Assembly (NCBI GenBank): GCA_035566435.1
Contig: DATMRF010000004.1
Span: forward strand, 1 to 39,897
DNA: 39,897 nt
Direction of reading: 5' to 3'
Origin: DATMRF01 sp035566435
GTDB lineage: Bacteria; Verrucomicrobiota; Verrucomicrobiia; Limisphaerales; UBA8199
Shown: positions 1 through 7,636 of the stretch, one piece after another
Layout: each line of letters begins with the position of its first letter
How positions within the stretch are numbered: position 1 is the stretch's first letter
The notes under the pieces: model-generated
Databases searched by the model: none
Told to the model about the DNA's origin: nothing
What the model saw: the letters and a program-made list of their open reading frames with translations, nothing else
Translations under genes and position numbers: made by a program

Positions 1-135
1 CACGAGACCTCGCGATCCCGCAGTTGCTTCGGTCTAGTACTTGGGCCAAACTGACTCCCGTTATGAGAGCCAGCCTGACTGCATTCCTGCACAGGGGACT
101 TTCACCCCATCAGTTCACGCCCATGTCAGGCGCAC
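1..135 (-). ncRNA. Group II intron, 5' end of domain I (partial, runs off the window)
   Basis: Read on the minus strand, the sequence from 135 begins GTGCGCCTGACATGGGCG and continues through GGGGTGAAAGTCCCC. This has the layout of bacterial group II intron 5' ends, where GUGYGCC..GCAUGGGYG is followed by a short stem of the form GGGUGARAGUCCC, as in the group IIC intron of Oceanobacillus. A later stretch (TAGACCGAAGC..AACTGCGGGATCGCGAG, about 40-10) also fits domain I. The intron continues beyond base 1, so neither the reverse transcriptase ORF nor domains V/VI can be seen. A hairpin lies just upstream of the 5' end (154-210), as expected for class C introns, which insert downstream of hairpins. 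The precise 5' boundary (135 or 137) is my estimate. Confidence 0.8.
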
Positions 136-153
136 ACCACAACATGGAGCGGA

Positions 154-210
154 TGGAAGCCAGCCGATTATATCAGTCACAATTCGCTCATCAGTGGCGG
201 CTGGCTTCCA
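154..210. repeat. 13-bp perfect inverted repeat next to the intron 5' end
   Basis: TGGAAGCCAGCCG at 154-166 is perfectly complementary to CGGCTGGCTTCCA at 198-210, with a 31-base loop. It ends 18 bases upstream of the group II intron on the minus strand. It may be the hairpin used for intron targeting; an attC-like or terminator role is possible but not shown. Confidence 0.8.
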
Positions 211-297
211 CCGCGCATGCTTGTCGTTCGCCGATAGCCAATAGTATGCGAGCGCAGCGAGCCAAACTGAAGTCCCGGCGGGACGATATGATAATAG

Positions 298-334
298 CCC
301 CGGGCAACCCCGAAGGCTTTCGGGGCGCCCGGGG
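298..334. repeat. GC-rich two-part hairpin
   Basis: CCCCGGGC (298-305) pairs with GCCCGGGG (327-334), and CCCCGAA (308-314) pairs with TTCGGGG (319-325). Together they form a strong stem with a small internal bulge and a 4-base loop. No T-run follows on either strand, so a simple intrinsic terminator is not supported. Confidence 0.7.
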
Positions 335-354
335 TTACGAATGCAAAATGATCT

Positions 355-417
355 CCTCTTTTTTTCCTTCTGGTTTGGCGCGCTGGAGGCGCGCCAAACC
401 AGAAGGAGAAAAAGAGG
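355..417. repeat. Long near-perfect hairpin with a 5-base loop
   Basis: The left arm (355-383) and right arm (389-417) pair over about 29 bp with one mismatch. The core CCTTCTGGTTTGGCGCGC (366-383) matches its complement at 389-406 perfectly, and the loop is TGGAG. The stem base has a T-run on one side and an A-run on the other. In either direction this could act as a terminator or as a mobile hairpin. Confidence 0.8.
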
Positions 418-828
418 TTGGGTGGGGTGGCTTTTTACCCAGGGCGGCGGCCTCGGCGGCCTTGCCCTGATACCCTTTCCAAAGTTATTCGCAGCCGAGC
501 GCAGCGGGCCTCCGAAGCGGAGCGTAGCGAGGCCGCATGAACGCCGGGCGACGCAGAGGAATTGGTCCGCGTTGGGCGAACCATCGGCTTCAGGCAAGGC
601 CGGGTTTCGCCTGGCTGCTTGTCCTGAGCCCTCGGCCCTGCCTGCCTGAGAAGCTGTGAAAAAATTGGCAAAAGGCTCGAAATCGCAAAATGCCGCCTTT
701 GATAATCAACTAGTTGCGAAAGTTAATCTTCATGATTTTCAGTTTTTTTCACACCTTCTGAGCCGGTCCCTTAGAGCGATGCCGGATATGCCTCGTGTCC
801 GGGTGACGAATAGGATAAGCATCAAATC
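418..828. other. Non-coding stretch, no gene recognised
   Basis: Several overlapping open frames cross this stretch, but none has a recognisable domain, a start signal or sensible composition. Small GC-rich inverted repeats are visible, for example CAGGGC..GCCCTG around 433-471 and GCCTC..GAGGC around 506-533. Bases 655-770 are AT-rich and probably hold the promoter of the gene starting at 829. Confidence 0.5.
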
Positions 829-1395
829 ATGAAAGACCTGCGAAGCACATTCGGCATGACAAACTCTTTGCCTCCACTCGGACCTCGGGATGTTTGGACT
901 TGGCTTTGGCTTGGATTCACTGGGCTTTTGATCCTCATACTTGGTTTCTTTCCCCACCTGGTTCCGCCGCCGTGGGGCGGTTGTCTGGTGCTTGTCTGTT
1001 GGCTGGCTCTGCCTGTGCGTGGTGTTTTTAAGCTGAAGCCCAATACTGACAGCCATAAACGTACGAACATGCAAGTCAGGCTGTACGCGTTCATCGTGGT
1101 TAGCTTCGGCCTCGGCTTCACCGTCTGGGCCAGGCAGCTCGGTTTGTCATGGCCCGTCATTATCGGGGCACTCTTTTTCATTGAAGCGTTGCCAAGCCTG
1201 ATTGTCTCGCTGACGGAGTGGTGGAGACTTTCGACGGTGGGTCTGTCAGCCGGATTGATGGTCTGCGGCTTGGGTTTTCCTTTCGCACAAGGGAGCAAGG
1301 TGGGGGTTCTCTTAGGTTCGTCAGTATTCTTGGGCAGCATGCTGTCCGCAGCGATTCTCCATTGGCAGGTTCGCCGACATGAAAGAATCGCCTAA
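829..1395 (+). CDS. Six-helix integral membrane protein of unknown function
   Basis: The 188-residue product is strongly hydrophobic, with about six likely membrane helices near residues 23-43, 50-66, 84-101, 107-128, 135-152 and 157-178. A basic, polar loop (residues 68-83) separates helices two and three. AGGA at 811-814 lies upstream of the ATG at a rather long spacing, and an internal ATG at 859 is an alternative start. No family is recognised. It is the first of a run of plus-strand genes ending with an ABC exporter and overlaps the following frame only if that gene starts at 1379. It is real as a membrane protein; any role would be a guess. Confidence 0.7.
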   Translation: MKDLRSTFGMTNSLPPLGPRDVWTWLWLGFTGLLILILGFFPHLVPPPWGGCLVLVCWLALPVRGVFKLKPNTDSHKRTNMQVRLYAFIVVSFGLGFTVWARQLGLSWPVIIGALFFIEALPSLIVSLTEWWRLSTVGLSAGLMVCGLGFPFAQGSKVGVLLGSSVFLGSMLSAAILHWQVRRHERIA

Positions 1396-1432
1396 CTCTT
1401 GCAACCCTCCTCCCTCGCCCTACACTGGCCGC

Positions 1433-2056
1433 ATGTTGAGTCAACGGTGGCGCCCGGCGGTTTTCGCAGTCCTCGCGGTCATCGTCATCTGGGCAGTCGC
1501 GGTCGCCGGCTACACCCTGGCCAGGCATGCCCGCGTCACTGCGGACTCCGTCAAAGCGTACGCCGGGTCCGTCGATTTGACCAGGCTCTCCGGCGACGCC
1601 CGGACCAAAGCCATCGGCAAGCTCGCCGACATGATGAATGCCCTCTCGATTGAGGAACGGCGCAAGGCGCGGCTGGAGCGGCTGGCGGCCGGTTGGTTCG
1701 AGCAGATGACCGATGAGGAGAAAGCCTGGTTTATCGAGGCGACCATGCCGACCGGCTTCAAGCAGATGCTGTCGGCGTTCGAACAGTTGCCGGAAGAGAA
1801 GCGGCGCAAAACGGTTGATGACGCCCTCCGGCGCCTGCGCGATGAGCAAAACCGCCTCCAGGCCGGCGAGGGTGACCCGAACACCGGCACCAACGGACCA
1901 CCGGTGCTCAGCCCCGAACTGCAAGGGAAAATCCGCACCATCGGCCTCAAAACGTTTTACAGCCAGAGTTCAGCGCAGACCAAAGCCGAGCTGGCGCCGG
2001 TGCTCGAAGAGTTGCAACGCGTCATGGAAAGCGGCCGGCCATTTCGTGGCCCTTGA
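1433..2056 (+). CDS. Membrane-anchored protein of unknown function
   Basis: The product has one N-terminal membrane helix (FAVLAVIVIWAVAVAGYTLA), followed by a charged, probably helical region of about 150 residues outside the membrane rich in Glu, Arg and Lys. A Gly/Pro-rich linker (about residues 144-158) comes next, then a short C-terminal helical segment. I chose the ATG at 1433 because it puts the anchor at the N-terminus in the usual way. An in-frame ATG at 1379 would add 18 residues rich in Pro and Ser and overlap the previous gene by 17 bases. No domain is recognised. Its position just upstream of a prepilin-like gene and an ABC exporter hints at an envelope function, which is inference only. 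Confidence 0.7.
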   Translation: MLSQRWRPAVFAVLAVIVIWAVAVAGYTLARHARVTADSVKAYAGSVDLTRLSGDARTKAIGKLADMMNALSIEERRKARLERLAAGWFEQMTDEEKAWFIEATMPTGFKQMLSAFEQLPEEKRRKTVDDALRRLRDEQNRLQAGEGDPNTGTNGPPVLSPELQGKIRTIGLKTFYSQSSAQTKAELAPVLEELQRVMESGRPFRGP

Positions 2057-2092
2057 GCCGTGCGCCCACAGCCGCACAGAGAGGTCTTGAAG

Positions 2093-2773
2093 ATGGACTG
2101 CGCTGAGAACGCGACCGCTTCGTGGCAGGTTCGGCGCGCTGTCCCCAGCGCGCCGCTGCTGTTGCTGGAAAAAGGCTCAGGCTCAGTGCTTTCGCACGCG
2201 CTAAGCCGATTACAAATCGGCGCTCCGGCGCGCTGGGGACAGCGCGCCTTCACCCTCATCGAACTCCTCGTGGTCATGGCTGTCATCAGCCTCCTGGCCG
2301 CCCTGCTCCTGCCGGCCCTGGGGCGGGCGAAAGAGTCCGGGCGCGCGACCGCCTGCCTGAGTAACCTGCATCAAATCGGGATCGCGCTTCAACTCTATGT
2401 CCAGGACAATAACAACCGGCTGCCTTACATGAATGACAAATCGCTGACGACGACCAATCCGTACCTGCCACCGAGCGTGGTGCTTTCGAATTACCTCGGC
2501 AACGTCAATGTGCTGCGCTGTCCCTCCGACAAACAGCAAGTGTTCGAAAACACCGGCAGCAGTTATGCCTGGAACAGCCTGCTGAATGGCGAGGATGCCG
2601 ATCACTTGACCGCGCTGGGCATAAAGTTTGATCCCCACCAGATTCCGCTCATGTTCGACAAGGACAAATTCCACGCCGCCCGCGGGCCGAAGAAGGCACT
2701 CAACTTCTTATACGCCGACGGGCACATCAAGAACCTGCTGGAAATGGCGGGAACCATTCAGCAACGCCAGTGA
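2093..2773 (+). CDS. Prepilin-type N-methylation domain protein (pseudopilin-like)
   Basis: The segment AFTLIELLVVMAVISLLAALLLPAL is a class III prepilin signal: cleavage before the Phe, Glu at +5, then a hydrophobic helix. The C-terminal half ends with a NFLYADGHIKNL segment, as in the large family of type II secretion G-like proteins expanded in Verrucomicrobiota and Planctomycetota. Such proteins usually have a leader of only 5-25 residues. Here the leader is about 55 residues from the ATG at 2093 (GAGG upstream), or 66 from 2060, and much of it is encoded by a palindromic repeat element (2133-2248). The stop overlaps the GTG start of the ABC ATPase, which suggests coupled translation. Processing would require a PilD-type peptidase. 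Confidence 0.85.
   Translation: MDCAENATASWQVRRAVPSAPLLLLEKGSGSVLSHALSRLQIGAPARWGQRAFTLIELLVVMAVISLLAALLLPALGRAKESGRATACLSNLHQIGIALQLYVQDNNNRLPYMNDKSLTTTNPYLPPSVVLSNYLGNVNVLRCPSDKQQVFENTGSSYAWNSLLNGEDADHLTALGIKFDPHQIPLMFDKDKFHAARGPKKALNFLYADGHIKNLLEMAGTIQQRQ
2133..2248. repeat. Composite palindromic repeat element inside the prepilin leader
   Basis: GGCGCGCTG-TCCC-CAGCGCGCC (2133-2154) and GGCGCGCTG-GGGA-CAGCGCGCC (2227-2248) are each palindromic. They are also exact reverse complements of each other, so they bound a 116-base unit. A third palindrome, CCGATT-ACA-AATCGG (2206-2220), lies between them. This looks like a small non-autonomous element that landed in the leader-coding part of the gene without breaking the frame. 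Confidence 0.75.
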
Positions 2774-3675
2774 TCGAGCTCAACCATGTCACCAAGCGCT
2801 TCGGCCCGCAACTGGCGGTCGATGACCTGACGCTGCATGTGCCGGCGGGCGAGATCTATGGCTTGCTCGGGCACAACGGTGCAGGCAAAAGCACCGCCAT
2901 CGGCATGATGCTGGGCCAGGTCTGGCCCACCAGCGGCGAGCTCCGCATTTGCTCCTTCGACGTGACCGCCCATCGCCGTCAGGCGCTGCAAAAGGTCGGC
3001 GCCCTCTTCGAAAGCCCGGCCTTCTACGATTATCTCACGGGATGGCACAACCTGGAAATCCTGAGCTCTTACACCGCGCCGCCGAGCCGGGCCCGTTTGC
3101 GGGAAGTCATCGAATGGGTCGGACTGAGCGGCCGCGAACATTCCAAGGTGCGGACCTACTCTCACGGCATGCGGGCCCGCCTCGCCCTGGCGCAGGCGTT
3201 GCTTCCCAACCCGGAACTTCTCATCCTGGACGAACCCAGCGACGGCCTCGATCCGGAAGGCATTCATGAAATGCGCCAGACCATCCTGCGGCTCCGCAGC
3301 GAACTCCGCCTCACCATCCTGCTCTCCTCTCACTTGCTCAACGAAGTCGAGCAACTCTGCACCCGCATCGCCGTCTTGAATCAGGGACGGAAAGTCTTCG
3401 AGGGGCCCCTGGCCGAAACCCGTCGCCAGGAAAATCGCGTCCGGCTTAAAGTCGGCGATTTCGCAGCCGCCGCGGCCGCGCTGCGCGAGAAGGGATTAAT
3501 CTCCGACCAGCGCGACGGCCAGTTTGTGACTCTGTCGCGCGGCATTGGCACCGACCAGGTCGTGCGCTTGCTGGTCGAGCGGGGCATGCCCGTGTATGAA
3601 ATCGCACGCGAGGAAGAAACGCTCGAGCAGTTTTACCTCAGCCTTATGGACAACGAAAGAAAGTCGAGGATCTGA
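2770..3675 (+). CDS. ABC transporter ATP-binding protein
   Basis: This 301-residue ATPase has a Walker A motif GHNGAGKST (about residues 34-42), a signature region in the divergent form YSHGMRARLALAQAL, a Walker B LLILDEPSDGLDP and a switch histidine in SSHLLNEVEQ. The C-terminal 80 residues form the extra domain common in ABC-2 type exporters of the CcmA/NatA class. The GTG start overlaps the TGA of the preceding gene by two bases. It should power the permease that follows (3714-4556). The substrate cannot be read from the sequence; known family members export drugs, sodium, peptides or polysaccharides. Confidence 0.93.
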   Translation: MIELNHVTKRFGPQLAVDDLTLHVPAGEIYGLLGHNGAGKSTAIGMMLGQVWPTSGELRICSFDVTAHRRQALQKVGALFESPAFYDYLTGWHNLEILSSYTAPPSRARLREVIEWVGLSGREHSKVRTYSHGMRARLALAQALLPNPELLILDEPSDGLDPEGIHEMRQTILRLRSELRLTILLSSHLLNEVEQLCTRIAVLNQGRKVFEGPLAETRRQENRVRLKVGDFAAAAAALREKGLISDQRDGQFVTLSRGIGTDQVVRLLVERGMPVYEIAREEETLEQFYLSLMDNERKSRI

Positions 3676-3707
3676 TCACTGCACACTGATCACTGATTAC
3701 TGCCCCC
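3673..3707 (+). repeat. Heptamer tandem repeat between the ABC genes
   Basis: Starting at the stop codon of the ATPase gene, the sequence reads TGATCAC, TGCACAC, TGATCAC, TGATTAC, TGCCCCC. It has an exact 7-base period and ends six bases before the permease ATG. It fills the whole gap where a ribosome binding site would be expected. Confidence 0.75.
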
Positions 3708-3713
3708 CGCCCC

Positions 3714-4556
3714 ATGTTCTACCACCACCTGAAAAACGAGCTCTGGAAGCTCTTTGGGAAAAAGCGGACCTACATCGGCTTCGGCGCTTTTCTCTTGGCC
3801 CAGAATGCGATGCTGCTCGCCTTCCGCTTTACGCATTGGCAACGGCAAGTCGAGCTCATGCTCGCCGGCAACGGCTACATCGCCGAAGAATACATCTCGG
3901 CGCTGACGGTCGCGGTCGTGATGCTCATCCCGCAGATTATCTTGTTGATGCCGTTATACGCCGCGCTTGTCGGCGGTGACCTGGTGGCCAAGGAAGCCGA
4001 AGATGGCACCCTGCGAATGATTCTGTGCCGTCCAATTTCCCGTTTCCGGCTCTTGTTCGTCAAATGGATGGCCGGTGTCATTTTCTCCGCGGCGCTGGTT
4101 CTGGTCCTGGGTGCAACCGCGCTATTGTTTGCCCGATTCTGGTTTCCCTGGAAGAGCATGTTCGTCTTCTCCGCGTGGCCGGAAAGCATCTTCAACCTGA
4201 TGAGCCCCGGCGAAGGCCTCAAACTCTACATCTATTCGCATCTGCTCATGACCCTGAACGCCAATGTAATCCTCGGGTTGGCGTTCATGTTCTCGTGTTT
4301 CAACATGAAACCGGCGGCGGCGACCATCCTGGCGCTCTCATTCCTCTTCATCAACCTCGTGATGGAACACATCCCCTTCTTCGAAGCTTACCAGGAATAC
4401 TTCATTCCCTACCATTTTAGGGTTTGGCTTTTGGCTTACGCCGACCCCGTTCCCTGGGAGCGCGTGTTCGGTTCCTTGTGCGTCTTGCTCGCCTTTCAGG
4501 TTACAACTTTTCTGGTCGGAGCTGCCGCCTTCCAGGCCCGCGATATTAAATCTTAA
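3714..4556 (+). CDS. ABC-2 type transporter permease
   Basis: This 280-residue membrane protein has about six hydrophobic segments, an N-terminal FYHHLKNELWKLFGKKRTY amphipathic stretch typical of ABC-2 permeases, and the characteristic cytoplasmic motif DLVAKEAEDGTLRMILCRPISR (residues about 89-110), usually written as GE.E.GTLR.LL..P..R. It pairs with the ATPase immediately upstream. No SD is visible before the ATG; the leader consists of heptamer repeats and a C-rich tract. The substrate is unknown. Confidence 0.9.
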   Translation: MFYHHLKNELWKLFGKKRTYIGFGAFLLAQNAMLLAFRFTHWQRQVELMLAGNGYIAEEYISALTVAVVMLIPQIILLMPLYAALVGGDLVAKEAEDGTLRMILCRPISRFRLLFVKWMAGVIFSAALVLVLGATALLFARFWFPWKSMFVFSAWPESIFNLMSPGEGLKLYIYSHLLMTLNANVILGLAFMFSCFNMKPAAATILALSFLFINLVMEHIPFFEAYQEYFIPYHFRVWLLAYADPVPWERVFGSLCVLLAFQVTTFLVGAAAFQARDIKS

Positions 4557-4738
4557 GTCACTCAGTGGGGTCACTAAGAAAAGCCCAAGGTATAGGTTTG
4601 GGCAAGCCGCTCTGCCACAACTAATAGTGGTTTCCGCCCCCGAAAACCCCTAAATAAAAGTTGTGTTTAACGGCCATTTTTCCGACAATTCCCTGACCGA
4701 AAACGGATGGCAAAAAGTGCCTTTTCCGAACGATTTTT

Positions 4739-7252
4739 ATGGCTGAGGAACACGTGCTTGAAGCAACTGAAACGATGAATCCTGACCCCGATCCCCGGGA
4801 GAAATACGATGCTTCCAAGATTGATAAATTGGAGGGTCTGGAGGCGGTGCGCAAACGCCCGGGCATGTATATCGGCGACCCGGACGAGCGCGGGCTGCAC
4901 CACGCGGTGTTCGAGGTTCTCGACAACTCGATTGACGAACACCTCGCCGGCTATTGCAGCAAGATCGAAGTGACGGTTCACGTCGATGGCTCGGTGTCCG
5001 TCCGCGACAACGGCCGCGGCATCCCCGTCGATATGCATCCCAAGTGGAACATGCCGGCGGTCGAGCTCGTGCTGACCAATCTGCACGCGGGCGGCAAATT
5101 CGGCCAGGGCGCCTACAAATATTCCGGCGGCTTGCACGGCGTGGGCGCCAAGTGCGTCAACGCGCTGTCCGATTGGTTCAAAGTCGAGGTGTCCCGCGAC
5201 GGCAAAGTCTATGCCATGCAGTTTGCCCGCGGCGTCACGACCGAGAAGCTTCAGGTCATCGGCAAATCCAAGGGCACCGGCACGCTCATCACGTTCAAGC
5301 CCGACCCGACCATCTTTACTATCACGACCGAGTTCAAGTTCGAGATCCTGGCCAACCGGATGCGCGAGCTCGCCTTCCTGAACCCGGGCATCGAAATCAC
5401 TCTCTCGGACGAACGGGTTGAGAAAACCGAACGGTTCGTATACCGCGACGGCATTGCGGAATTCGTCAAGCAGCTTGGCCGGAACAAACAGGTGCTGCAT
5501 CCCAAACCCATCGTCATCAGCCGCCAGAAGGACGAGGTGTTCGTTGATTGCGTGATGCAATACAACGACAGTTATAACGATCAAATCCTTTGTTTCGCCA
5601 ACTCCATTCCCAATCCCGATGGCGGCACGCACCTCACCGGGTTTCGCTCCGCGCTGACCCGCGCCATCAACCAGTACGCGAAACAAAACGAACTGCTCAA
5701 AGAAAAAGACCCGGCCATTTCCGGGGATGATGTCCGCGAAGGTTTGGTATGCGTCCTCAGCGTCAAACTCCCTAACCCCCGGTTCGAATCCCAAACGAAG
5801 GTCAAACTGGTCAATACCGAAATCGACGGCCTGGTGTCATCGGTCATTTACGACGGGTTGATGACCTTTTTCGACGCCAGTCCGCCGGTGGCGAAAAAGG
5901 TCGTGGAAAAAGGGCTGCTGGCGGCGCGCGCGCGCGAGGCGGCCCGGAAGGCCCGTGAGACTGTCCGCAAAGGCGCTTTGACCGGTGGCGGCCTGCCCGG
6001 CAAACTCGCCGATTGCTCCGACCGCGACCCGGCCAACACCGAGCTTTACATTGTCGAAGGCGATTCCGCCGGCGGCTCGGCCAAACAGGGGCGGGACCGC
6101 AAGTTCCAGGCGATCCTGCCGATTCGCGGCAAACTCATTAACGTCGAAAAGGCCCGCCTGGATAAGGTCCTCCAGAACAATGAAATCCGGACCATGATTA
6201 CCGCGGTCGGCACCGGCATCGGCGATGGCGATAGTGAGGGGGCCTTTAATCTCGAAAAGCTGCGCTACCACAAGATCATTATCATGACCGATGCCGACGT
6301 GGACGGGTCGCACATCCGCACCCTTCTGCTCACGTTCTTCTACCGCCAGATGCCCGAACTCGTGAAGCGTGGGTTTGTTTATATCGCCCAGCCGCCGCTC
6401 TATCAAATCGCGCGTAAAAAGCGCGTCGAATATGTCGATGACGACGCGCAGTTGAACCGGATTCTTATCCAGCTCGGCACCGAAGAGGTCCGCCTGCGGA
6501 ACGTCCAGGACGACAAAGAGCTTTCCCAAAAGCAACTCAGCGAAATCCTCGAACTGCTCGAGGCGCTCGACAAGTACGCCAATGGCCTGCGCCGCAAAGG
6601 CGGCGATTTCGCCGTTTACCTCGAGCATCGCCATTCAAAAACGCACGAACTGCCGCAGCACCTCGTTAAGGTGCGCCAGGGTAACGAAGAAACCGTTCAC
6701 TACTTCCACGACAACGAAGCGCTCGGCAAATTCGCCGAGGAAAACCCCGACCTCGATCTGGGCCTCTCCGGCGAGGAGGAAAGCGATACTTCGCTGATTG
6801 AGCGGGCGAAGAACGGCGCGACTCGTCGCGCTCGCCACGAGGAACTCTACGAGAGCCAGGCCATTAAGGAGGTCCTCGAGAAACTGGCGCGCAAGGGCTT
6901 TAGCGTCGAGCACTATTCCGCCCAGGATAAACCGCTGTTCGAGCTGCTCGAAGGCGAAGGAGACAAACAGCAGGTCAAACCGCTCTTCTCCATCCCGGAA
7001 ATTCTCTCGGCCATCAAGGAGGTCGGCCGTCGCGGGCTCCAGATTAAACGGTTCAAAGGCTTGGGCGAAATGAACCCAAAGGAACTTTTTGAAACCACCA
7101 TGAACCCTGCCCGTCGCAAACTCCTCCGGATCGATCTCACCGATGCCGTCGAAGCCGAAGAAATGTTTACGAAGCTCATGGGGGAGGAAGTCGAACCGCG
7201 CCGCCAATTCATCGAAGATAATGCGCTGAACGTGAGGAATTTGGACGTTTGA
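4739..7252 (+). CDS. gyrB: DNA gyrase subunit B
   Basis: GyrB is the ATPase subunit of the type IIA topoisomerase that introduces negative supercoils. The 837-residue product has the GHKL ATPase motifs DNSIDEH, DNGRGIPVD and GGLHGVGAK. The Toprim metal-binding motifs follow: EGDSAGGSAKQGRDR near residue 438 and DADVDGSHIRTLL near 517. The C-terminal GyrA-contact motif is IKRFKGLGEMNP. The segment between about 600 and 740 is longer than in E. coli and very acidic and charged; such inserts are seen in many GyrB proteins of about 800 residues. The ATG at 4739 gives a short N-terminal extension before KYDASKI. There is no clear SD. A toxin-antitoxin pair separates it from gyrA. Confidence 0.98.
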   Translation: MAEEHVLEATETMNPDPDPREKYDASKIDKLEGLEAVRKRPGMYIGDPDERGLHHAVFEVLDNSIDEHLAGYCSKIEVTVHVDGSVSVRDNGRGIPVDMHPKWNMPAVELVLTNLHAGGKFGQGAYKYSGGLHGVGAKCVNALSDWFKVEVSRDGKVYAMQFARGVTTEKLQVIGKSKGTGTLITFKPDPTIFTITTEFKFEILANRMRELAFLNPGIEITLSDERVEKTERFVYRDGIAEFVKQLGRNKQVLHPKPIVISRQKDEVFVDCVMQYNDSYNDQILCFANSIPNPDGGTHLTGFRSALTRAINQYAKQNELLKEKDPAISGDDVREGLVCVLSVKLPNPRFESQTKVKLVNTEIDGLVSSVIYDGLMTFFDASPPVAKKVVEKGLLAARAREAARKARETVRKGALTGGGLPGKLADCSDRDPANTELYIVEGDSAGGSAKQGRDRKFQAILPIRGKLINVEKARLDKVLQNNEIRTMITAVGTGIGDGDSEGAFNLEKLRYHKIIIMTDADVDGSHIRTLLLTFFYRQMPELVKRGFVYIAQPPLYQIARKKRVEYVDDDAQLNRILIQLGTEEVRLRNVQDDKELSQKQLSEILELLEALDKYANGLRRKGGDFAVYLEHRHSKTHELPQHLVKVRQGNEETVHYFHDNEALGKFAEENPDLDLGLSGEEESDTSLIERAKNGATRRARHEELYESQAIKEVLEKLARKGFSVEHYSAQDKPLFELLEGEGDKQQVKPLFSIPEILSAIKEVGRRGLQIKRFKGLGEMNPKELFETTMNPARRKLLRIDLTDAVEAEEMFTKLMGEEVEPRRQFIEDNALNVRNLDV

Positions 7253-7261
7253 ATCTGCCGC

Positions 7262-7291
7262 TTGACAATTGTGGTCGCATGTGACTACATT
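7262..7291 (+). promoter_or_regulatory. Sigma-70-type promoter of the toxin-antitoxin pair
   Basis: A perfect -35 box TTGACA (7262-7267) is followed after 18 bases by TACATT (7286-7291), four of six matches to TATAAT. It begins nine bases after the gyrB stop. Transcription would start near 7298, giving a leader of about 72 bases if translation starts at 7371. Confidence 0.7.
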
Positions 7292-7299
7292 GATTGTCA
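7263..7299. promoter_or_regulatory. Nested inverted-repeat operator over the promoter
   Basis: TGACAAT (7263-7269) and ATTGTCA (7293-7299) form a perfect 7-bp inverted repeat spanning the -35 and -10 boxes. Inside it, TGTGGTCGCATGTGACTACA (7270-7289) is a 20-base palindrome with three mismatched positions. Such a site is where an antitoxin or toxin-antitoxin complex would be expected to bind and repress its own promoter. The binding itself is inferred. Confidence 0.65.
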
Positions 7300-7370
7300 T
7301 GAAACCGAAACGTTCAACGAAATGGCCAAGGTCCAGGGGTCAAACCTCTCCGCTCGCTTTGAAGGAAGCA

Positions 7371-7634
7371 ATGGCTCTGCCGGGAGTCGGCCTCGCGATC
7401 CCCGTGCGCGCGGCCAAAGCCAAATTATCAGCGCTCCTCGAATTGGTCGCTCAAGGTCATCTGGTCACCATCACCAGCGATGGTGTGCCGAAGGCAGTCC
7501 TGTCGCCCGTGTCGGCCGGACATGGCCGAAAACCATTCGCAGGGATGGGTGCTTTTCTGCTCGAACAACCCGTGCATGGCGGACCTTCCGCCGAGGCTCT
7601 GGTTCGCGAAGATCGCGACTCCCGGGGCTGGTGA
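7371..7634 (+). CDS. Phd/YefM-family antitoxin
   Basis: The core IPVRAAKAKLSALLELVAQG followed by a VTITSDGVPKAVLSPV strand matches the DNA-binding N-terminal domain of Phd/YefM antitoxins (form an N-terminal dimer, bind the operator). The C-terminal tail, about 40 residues, should wrap the toxin. I chose ATG 7371 because GAAGGA lies at 7361-7366 and the protein then has a usual length (87 residues). An in-frame ATG at 7299 would add 24 basic residues but lies on the predicted transcription start and would need leaderless translation. The stop is two bases before the toxin ATG. This is a VapBC-like pairing of a Phd-type antitoxin with a PIN toxin. Confidence 0.8.
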   Translation: MALPGVGLAIPVRAAKAKLSALLELVAQGHLVTITSDGVPKAVLSPVSAGHGRKPFAGMGAFLLEQPVHGGPSAEALVREDRDSRGW

Positions 7635-7636
7635 GC

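Noticed and set aside
24..671. Several overlapping open frames of 60-160 codons
   Set aside because: They cross the group II intron and hairpins, disagree in phase and strand, and show no protein-like features.
655..828. AT-rich region checked for a tRNA or other RNA gene
   Set aside because: No cloverleaf arms, anticodon stem or CCA end could be found by eye on either strand.
4557..4738. GCCCAA..TTGGGC stem (4583-4603) considered as a terminator of the ABC genes
   Set aside because: Only six base pairs and no T-run after it; it is not stronger than chance.
4667..5794. A 375-codon open frame on the minus strand opposite gyrB, and others of 265 and 221 codons
   Set aside because: gyrB is certain from its motifs; these are antisense frames kept open by high GC at third positions and have no domain of their own.
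7262..7636. A long frame (278 codons) that runs from the antitoxin region into the PIN toxin
   Set aside because: The part before ATG 7637 is the antitoxin gene read in the wrong frame; the toxin family start is at 7637.
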